From Spirochaetia bacterium (lineage in GTDB: Bacteria; Spirochaetota; Spirochaetia; Treponematales; Rectinemataceae), in the NCBI GenBank assembly GCA_029975555.1, contig JARKOY010000173.1, positions 62,001-126,000 of the forward strand: DNA of 64,000 nt. Reading direction: 5' to 3'. The translations under genes were made by a program, and so were the position numbers. Position 1 is the first letter of the stretch, and every line of letters starts with the position of its first letter. This document shows positions 59,278 through 64,000 of this stretch, piece after piece. The notes below the pieces were generated by a model. The model searched no databases and had not been told where the DNA came from. It was given only the letters and a program-made list of their open reading frames with translations.

Positions 59278-60612
59278 ATGCCCACATTCTACATCGATCA
59301 ACACGGCTGCGCCAAAAATCAGGTGGACGGCGAGGAGATCAGCGCTCGCCTCATCGACGCAGGATTTTCCGCCGCAAGCTCCCCAGAAGACGCCGATGTC
59401 ATCATCGTCAACACGTGCGGCTTCATCGAAGAGGCGAAAAAAGAATCGATCGGGGCCATCGTCGACCTCAAAAGGCGCTGGCCGGAGAAAAAAGTGATTG
59501 CGGCAGGCTGCCTCTCTCAGCGCTATTCCGAGGCGCTCTTCAGCGATCTACCGGAGGCGGACGGCGTGTTCGGCAACGGCGATCTGTCGCTGATACCGGA
59601 GGCAGTCGAAAAAATCGCGCATGGTGCCGGGCGAATACTCCTCGCGCCACCTCAGCAGAGGGTCATGCCCCCTTCCTATTATCCACGCAGGATATTCTTC
59701 GACTATCCTGGCACAGCACACATAAAAATCACGGAGGGCTGCTCGAACCACTGCAGCTACTGCGCAATCCCCCTCATACGCGGCGAATTGCGCTCGAGGG
59801 ACCGCAAGGATATTGTGGCCGAAGCGAGGGCCCTGATCGACAAGGGAATCTACGAGCTTGTCCTCGTAGGACAGGACCTCGGCAACTACGGCAAGGACAT
59901 TGCAGGGCGATGTATGCTCCCCGAGCTGTTGAGCTCTCTCGCAGAAATCCACGAGAACTTCCGCCTGCGCGTGCTCTACATCCATCCCGATCACTTCCCC
60001 TACGAAATACTGCCGATCATCAAGGCCGACAGCCGCTTTGCCCCCTACTTCGACCTGCCCTTCCAGCATGCCTCTCGCGCCGTGCTTCAGCGCATGAACC
60101 GGCAGGGTTCGGCAGAGCGCTACCTCGAACTGATTCAGCGGATACGGGCGGAACTGCCCATGTCTATGATCCGGTCCACCTTCCTCGTCGGCTTTCCAGG
60201 AGAGACGGAGGCCGACTTTGCCGCACTCTTGGACTTTCAGAGCGCGGCCCAGCTCGATTGGCTCGGCACATTTGCGTATTCGCGCGAAGAGAATACTCCC
60301 GCCTACAGTATGAAGAATCGGGTGCCCAAGGCCGTCGCCCAAAAGAGAAAGACCCTCGTCGAAGAGGCGCAGGTAGCGATCACCGCCGCGAGGCTCAAGC
60401 GCTTTGTCGGCACACACGACCATTTCATCGTCGAAGAGAGCTTCGACCACGACGAGCTCAGCATCGGACGGGGCTGGATGCAGGCGCCGGAGGTGGACGG
60501 CGTCACCCTCATCGACGCTGCGCTGAAGCCGGGTTCTGTCGTGGAGGCCCGCATAACTTCCGTCAACGGAGTCGATTTTGGCGCGACTTTAGAGTATACT
60601 CCAGCACCATGA
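59278..60612 (+). CDS. rimO: Ribosomal protein S12 methylthiotransferase RimO
   Basis: A 444-residue MTTase. The UPF0004 cluster cysteines are in H-G-C-A-K-N near 9, N-T-C-G-F-I-E-E-A near 45 and A-G-C-L-S-Q-R near 79. The radical SAM site is C-S-N-H-C-S-Y-C near 152, and a TRAM domain ends the protein. It methylthiolates Asp of S12. A-K-N-Q-V-D-G-E replaces the more common P-K-N-x-V-D-S-E. The ATG 59278 is chosen because M-P-T-F-Y-I-D-Q-H-G-C is the family start and AAGGA lies 7 bases before it. Its stop overlaps the next gene (ATGA). Confidence 0.93.
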   Translation: MPTFYIDQHGCAKNQVDGEEISARLIDAGFSAASSPEDADVIIVNTCGFIEEAKKESIGAIVDLKRRWPEKKVIAAGCLSQRYSEALFSDLPEADGVFGNGDLSLIPEAVEKIAHGAGRILLAPPQQRVMPPSYYPRRIFFDYPGTAHIKITEGCSNHCSYCAIPLIRGELRSRDRKDIVAEARALIDKGIYELVLVGQDLGNYGKDIAGRCMLPELLSSLAEIHENFRLRVLYIHPDHFPYEILPIIKADSRFAPYFDLPFQHASRAVLQRMNRQGSAERYLELIQRIRAELPMSMIRSTFLVGFPGETEADFAALLDFQSAAQLDWLGTFAYSREENTPAYSMKNRVPKAVAQKRKTLVEEAQVAITAARLKRFVGTHDHFIVEESFDHDELSIGRGWMQAPEVDGVTLIDAALKPGSVVEARITSVNGVDFGATLEYTPAP

Positions 60613-62786
60613 CATTCGGTCAAAGACCTGCGTATCTTCAGGGGCTCAATCCGGAACAGCTCGAAGCGGTCTGCTACGATGGCACGCGTCTGCTCATCCT
60701 CGCTGGCGCAGGCACAGGCAAGACGAGAGTCATCACGACGAAGATCGCCTACCTCGTACGAGAAAAGCACATCCCGCCGGAATCGATCCTCGCGGTGACC
60801 TTCACGAACAAGGCCGCGAACGAGATGCGCGAGCGTGCCATGGACATAGAACCTTCCTGCGAGCGGGCCGTCATCCGGACATTTCATTCCTTCGGCGCCT
60901 GGTTTCTGCGGCGCAATGCACAGCTCTTTGGCCTAAAGCGTGAGTTCACCATCTACGACGACGAGGATTCCGCAGAACTTGTGCACTCCATCTTCCCGAC
61001 ATTCTCGAAGAGGGACTGCAGCGACTACGCCTTTCTGATCGCAAAGGCGAAGGACTATGGGCTGTCTCCGGATGCCCCGAACCTCGGCTTCATAAGCCGG
61101 CACCCCGAATTCCGGCGCATCTACGCGGCGTACGAAGAACGGCTTCGGGCCACCGGCAACGTCGATTTCGGCGATCTTATCCTGATGCCCGCGCAGTTCC
61201 TCGAGAAGGACGACGCAGTGCGCTCTCGCACGCGGCAGCGCTTCCGCGTCATCCTTGTCGACGAATACCAAGATTCGAACGTCGCCCAGTTCAGGCTCCT
61301 GCAGCAGCTCGCGGGCGCCGAGACCATGCTCTGCGTCGTCGGCGACGACGACCAGTCGATCTACCGTTTTCGGGGGGCCGAGGTTCGGAACATCCTCAAT
61401 TTTCAAACCGTATTTCCAGAGACAAAACTGATCAAGCTTGAACGCAATTATAGATCACATCAGAAGATACTAGATTTAGCCCACAGCATCGTCGAGCACA
61501 ACGCCTCGAGGCTCGGAAAGAAACTTCTGGCCACGCGCACAGGAGGTACAAAACCGAAACTCGCCATCCTCGACGACCAGGATCAGGAAATCGAATACTG
61601 CGCATATATCGTCCAGCAACACCTGAGGGACGGAGGCCGTTGGCGGGACATCGCCATTCTGTACCGGACAAATGCGCAGTCGCTCGGCTTTGAGCGCCTT
61701 TTCCCTCGTTACGACATTCCATACAGGATCGTCGGCGCCCTCCGCTTTTACGAACGCGAAGAGGTCAAGGATATGCTTGCGTTCCTGGCCTTCCTCGCCA
61801 ACCCGAGAGATGAGATATCCTTCAAGCGCATCGTGAACAAGCCTTCAAGGGGAATCGGGGCCGCCTCCATCGAGAAAATCGTCGCTTCGGCGCTCCAGAC
61901 AGGCTCTGATCTGCTGGGAGCCTCGAAGAAAGTGCTCCGGGACATCCACGGAAAAGGAAAAGATGGCCTCAGGCAGTTCATTGCGCTCATCGACGAGGCG
62001 CGGACCTCGCTCGAGAGAGGAACGAGCGATGAAGGGCGCACGCTCGGCACCCTCGTCGCCGACTTCGCCCAAAATAGCGGCCTCATTGATTTCTACCGTG
62101 GCAAGGACAAAATTGCCGGCACACAAAAAGAAGAAAACATTGAAGAGCTCATCAACGCCGCCTCAGATTCTCCGCTCTCCGAAGACGGGCTTTTGGAATT
62201 TCTGGACTCGGTGATGCTCGACCAATCCCGGCAGGCCAACGATACGAATGCCGATGCGGTGACCCTGATCACGATGCACAACACCAAAGGCCTCGAGTTT
62301 CCCACCGTGATCGTCACCGGACTTGAACAGGGCCTCTTCCCGCGGAACGACGAAGAGGGTGAAGACCTCGAAGAACAGAGGCGCCTCTTCTACGTCGCAG
62401 TGACGCGCGCCAAAGACCAGCTCTACCTGACGGCCTGCCGCTGGCGCCGACTCCACGGCAAGCTGTTCGAGACCATGCCCAGCCGCTTCCTCACGGAGAT
62501 CGACCCCGAGCTGTACGAACTGTGGGGAGCCTCCAGGTGGCCGCCGCAGCCCACCTATCGCCATGCGGATTCCCGAAGCGCGGCCGGCGGCACCGAAGGG
62601 GCCGCGACAAAGGCCGAATGGGCGCCCGGGATGACAGTCTACCACGACGAATACGGCAACGGGACTATCATCAAGGTGACGACCTCGCAGAGCGCGGGTC
62701 CTCTCGTCGTGGTGAAGTTCGATAGCGGAAAGGTGGCGCAATTTTTTCCAAAGTATACCAAGAAGTTGGAAAGAGTTGAGCACTGA
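60609..62786 (+). CDS. UvrD/PcrA/Rep-family DNA helicase
   Basis: A 725-residue SF1A helicase with all motifs: Q-motif L-N-P-E-Q near 13, Walker A A-G-A-G-T-G-K-T near 32, T-F-T-N-K-A-A near 63, the D-E-Y-Q box (L-V-D-E-Y-Q-D-S-N near 216), D-D-D-Q-S-I-Y-R-F-R-G-A near 245, E-R-N-Y-R-S near 277, T-M-H-N-T-K-G-L-E-F near 555 and Y-V-A-V-T-R-A near 595. A C-terminal module (V-Y-H-D-E-Y-G-N-G-T-I) matches the PcrA/UvrD tail that contacts RNA polymerase. It acts in repair and clearing of protein from DNA. It is coupled to rimO by a 4-base overlap. Confidence 0.94.
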   Translation: MTFGQRPAYLQGLNPEQLEAVCYDGTRLLILAGAGTGKTRVITTKIAYLVREKHIPPESILAVTFTNKAANEMRERAMDIEPSCERAVIRTFHSFGAWFLRRNAQLFGLKREFTIYDDEDSAELVHSIFPTFSKRDCSDYAFLIAKAKDYGLSPDAPNLGFISRHPEFRRIYAAYEERLRATGNVDFGDLILMPAQFLEKDDAVRSRTRQRFRVILVDEYQDSNVAQFRLLQQLAGAETMLCVVGDDDQSIYRFRGAEVRNILNFQTVFPETKLIKLERNYRSHQKILDLAHSIVEHNASRLGKKLLATRTGGTKPKLAILDDQDQEIEYCAYIVQQHLRDGGRWRDIAILYRTNAQSLGFERLFPRYDIPYRIVGALRFYEREEVKDMLAFLAFLANPRDEISFKRIVNKPSRGIGAASIEKIVASALQTGSDLLGASKKVLRDIHGKGKDGLRQFIALIDEARTSLERGTSDEGRTLGTLVADFAQNSGLIDFYRGKDKIAGTQKEENIEELINAASDSPLSEDGLLEFLDSVMLDQSRQANDTNADAVTLITMHNTKGLEFPTVIVTGLEQGLFPRNDEEGEDLEEQRRLFYVAVTRAKDQLYLTACRWRRLHGKLFETMPSRFLTEIDPELYELWGASRWPPQPTYRHADSRSAAGGTEGAATKAEWAPGMTVYHDEYGNGTIIKVTTSQSAGPLVVVKFDSGKVAQFFPKYTKKLERVEH

Positions 62787-62798
62787 CCGTATGGCGCC

Positions 62799-63758
62799 TC
62801 AGGGTTCAGCGGCGACCTTTCTCTGGGAAGCGTAACTCTTGAGGTTCAGTACAATGACGCCTGCGAGGATGAGGCTGCCGCCGAGGATGCGCCTGCCCGT
62901 CATGAGCTCGCCGAACAACATCGTCGAGAAAATATTGGTGCACACAGGCTCTACCGTGCTGATTATGGAAGTATCCCGCGCCCCGATGCGCTGCATCGCC
63001 ACAAACAGTGTGACGATGGGGAGGACGGTCGCAAGGAGGGCGATGCAGAACAAAAGTATAACCTGCCGAAGAGAGGCTGGCACGATGAAGGTCCCGCCTC
63101 CTATCGAGATACACAGGTATACCAATGCCGCGGCGGTCATGATCACTGCGGTGGCCCACAAGGAGTCGACGTGGCGCAAGATGTTCTCTCCCGCCACAAG
63201 GTACAGCGCGTAGGAAATCGCGACCACGATTCCCAGCGCCATACCAACAACGGGGTATGAACCCGCTTGCCAGAACGTGAGCACAGAGCCAGCAAGCGAG
63301 AGAAGAAGCGCAAAGGACTGAACTCGGCCAGGCTTTTGGCGCTTGAGCAGAAAACTGATGAGAAAGACGAAGGACGGATAGAGATACAGAAGGAGACTTG
63401 TAATCCCTGGATCCAGAATCTTCACTGTGAGAAAGAAGAGGCCGGCCTGCGGCGAAAAACCCAAAAGTCCGAGCAAAAAAACGCGAAAAAACCTTGCACG
63501 CGCCGTCGAATCATGCGCCGTCCTTCCTGCTCCTCCGAGCTGCGCGCAAGGTTTTTGAACGCGCCCCCGGATACATACGACGATCCAAAGAAAGGTGGCT
63601 GCAATGACAAAACGCCAGGCCAGGGCGCTCGTCACCGAAAAACCCACTGCGTAGAGCATCTTGGCGAAGATTCCCAGCATAGAAAAGCTGATCGCAGAGA
63701 TGAGCGCCATAATGAAGCCGAACTGCGCGGTCCCCGAGCGTTGCATATGATGATTCAT
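62799..63758 (-). CDS. EamA/DMT-family transporter
   Basis: A 319-residue membrane protein of two repeated five-helix halves (10 hydrophobic segments), the drug/metabolite transporter pattern. E-x-x-x-x-x-x-x-x-x-G-E (V-E-P-V-C-T-N-I-F-S-T-M-L-F-G-E near 278) is the typical ninth-helix motif. It may export an amino acid or other metabolite; substrate unknown. It follows the truncated gene at the window end by 10 bases on the same strand, so an operon is likely. Confidence 0.88.
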   Translation of the reverse strand: MNHHMQRSGTAQFGFIMALISAISFSMLGIFAKMLYAVGFSVTSALAWRFVIAATFLWIVVCIRGRVQKPCAQLGGAGRTAHDSTARARFFRVFLLGLLGFSPQAGLFFLTVKILDPGITSLLLYLYPSFVFLISFLLKRQKPGRVQSFALLLSLAGSVLTFWQAGSYPVVGMALGIVVAISYALYLVAGENILRHVDSLWATAVIMTAAALVYLCISIGGGTFIVPASLRQVILLFCIALLATVLPIVTLFVAMQRIGARDTSIISTVEPVCTNIFSTMLFGELMTGRRILGGSLILAGVIVLNLKSYASQRKVAAEP

Positions 63759-63767
63759 CGAAGCCGC

Positions 63768-64000
63768 CTATACCTTCGCATCGGTGTCGAAGACTGTCTT
63801 TTGAGGTGCATAGTCGGCCTCTCGGACGGATGCGCGCACCCGCTCCGCCTCCCGTTGGGTGAACTCGACTTCCTTGAACGTCCACGTGCCTTCCGCGCTT
63901 ATTTCGCCGCCCCCCCAGGCGGCGAGGTGCCGCACCTCTTCCTGCAGCGCCTCTGGCCTTGAAGGCCTCACTTCCTCAGAAGGCAGGCCAAGCACCCGGG
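63768..64000 (-). CDS. C-terminal part of an unrecognised protein (5' end outside the window)
   Basis: At least 77 codons are open to the window edge and end at TAG 63768-63770. The visible part is soluble, charged and helical (Q-R-E-A-E-R-V-R-A-S-V-R-E-A) with a W-G-G-G-E-I-S strand. A GTG occurs at 63993-63995, but the frame remains open beyond it and there is no ribosome site, so the true start is probably outside. No family is recognised. It is 9 bases upstream of the DMT transporter gene. Confidence 0.6.
   Translation of the reverse strand, partial: RVLGLPSEEVRPSRPEALQEEVRHLAAWGGGEISAEGTWTFKEVEFTQREAERVRASVREADYAPQKTVFDTDAKV

Noticed and set aside
58989-60608. A long open frame on the plus strand running through rimO into the helicase gene
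   Set aside because: Its first half is another frame of rodZ/rimO, rich in Arg and without domain signatures. Only the part from ATG 60609 is the helicase; rimO has the convincing motifs in its own frame.
1-64000. CRISPR arrays, insertion sequences, prophage or integrative element ends
   Set aside because: No regularly spaced direct repeats, transposase/integrase genes or tRNA-linked direct repeats were seen by eye.

Overview
The window reads as chromosomal DNA of a free-living or commensal anaerobe in the Spirochaetota. This is an inference from gene content, not from a search. Pointers are a beta-type PPi-dependent phosphofructokinase of about 553 residues, a FabV/Ter-type enoyl reductase (the best known relative is from Treponema denticola), a threonyl-tRNA synthetase without a TGS domain, a 933-residue ankyrin-repeat lipoprotein, a LolA-like protein and a RodZ-like protein. 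Base composition is GC-rich and fairly even. Genes are closely packed with many ATGA/GTGA overlaps. I saw no insertion sequences, prophage genes or CRISPR array.

Layout. 0-5 kb: ribosomal protein L13, an 83-residue membrane protein, an RNB exoribonuclease, and an unusual 665-residue protein with a cyclase-like domain, two 2TM-like units and a coiled coil. 5-8.3 kb: a sugar ABC importer (binding protein plus two permeases) with a LacI-type operator and an internal attenuator, then tRNA-Arg(CCU). 8.4-12.8 kb: a DAACS-family symporter, an orphan PTS IIA protein, a solitary groES and ftsH. 12.9-17.7 kb: a fatty-acid elongation operon, fabH-fabF-fabZ-fabV-rsmE. 17.8-21.3 kb: an amino-acid ABC binding protein and permease flanking asnB. 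21.4-31.4 kb: pepF, a LacI regulator, a TGS-type uridine kinase, a family 5 solute-binding protein, a nitrilase, malic enzyme and a dihydroorotate dehydrogenase-like protein.

31.6-41.7 kb is the standout region. It is a two-armed tungsten/molybdenum-pterin module. The rightward arm is a promoter, a leader resembling a Moco/Tuco riboswitch, a Tat-signal four-cluster Fe-S protein, a tungsten-type aldehyde oxidoreductase (AOR), an unrecognised 179-residue protein and an FdhD-like protein lacking its usual Cys pair. The converging arm is tupA-tupB-tupC (tungstate import), moeA, a shortened moaA, moaC, a MOSC protein and moaB. Together they would import tungstate, build the pterin cofactor, and mature and wire an oxidoreductase. 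moaD, moaE, mobA and any membrane quinone-reactive subunit are absent here.

41.8-64 kb: thrS behind a T-box leader with a Thr (ACC) specifier; the N-degron operon clpS-clpA-aat; a B12-binding-type radical SAM protein; a D-2-hydroxyacid dehydrogenase; the ankyrin lipoprotein; an nlpD-like/rpoS-like gene pair; and pfp-lolA-rodZ-rimO-uvrD. A DMT exporter and a gene fragment close the window.

Several promoters put a -10 box only 6-10 bases before an ATG that has no Shine-Dalgarno sequence. Leaderless or nearly leaderless mRNAs therefore look common in this genome. All family names rest on motif recognition by eye; nothing was searched or computed.
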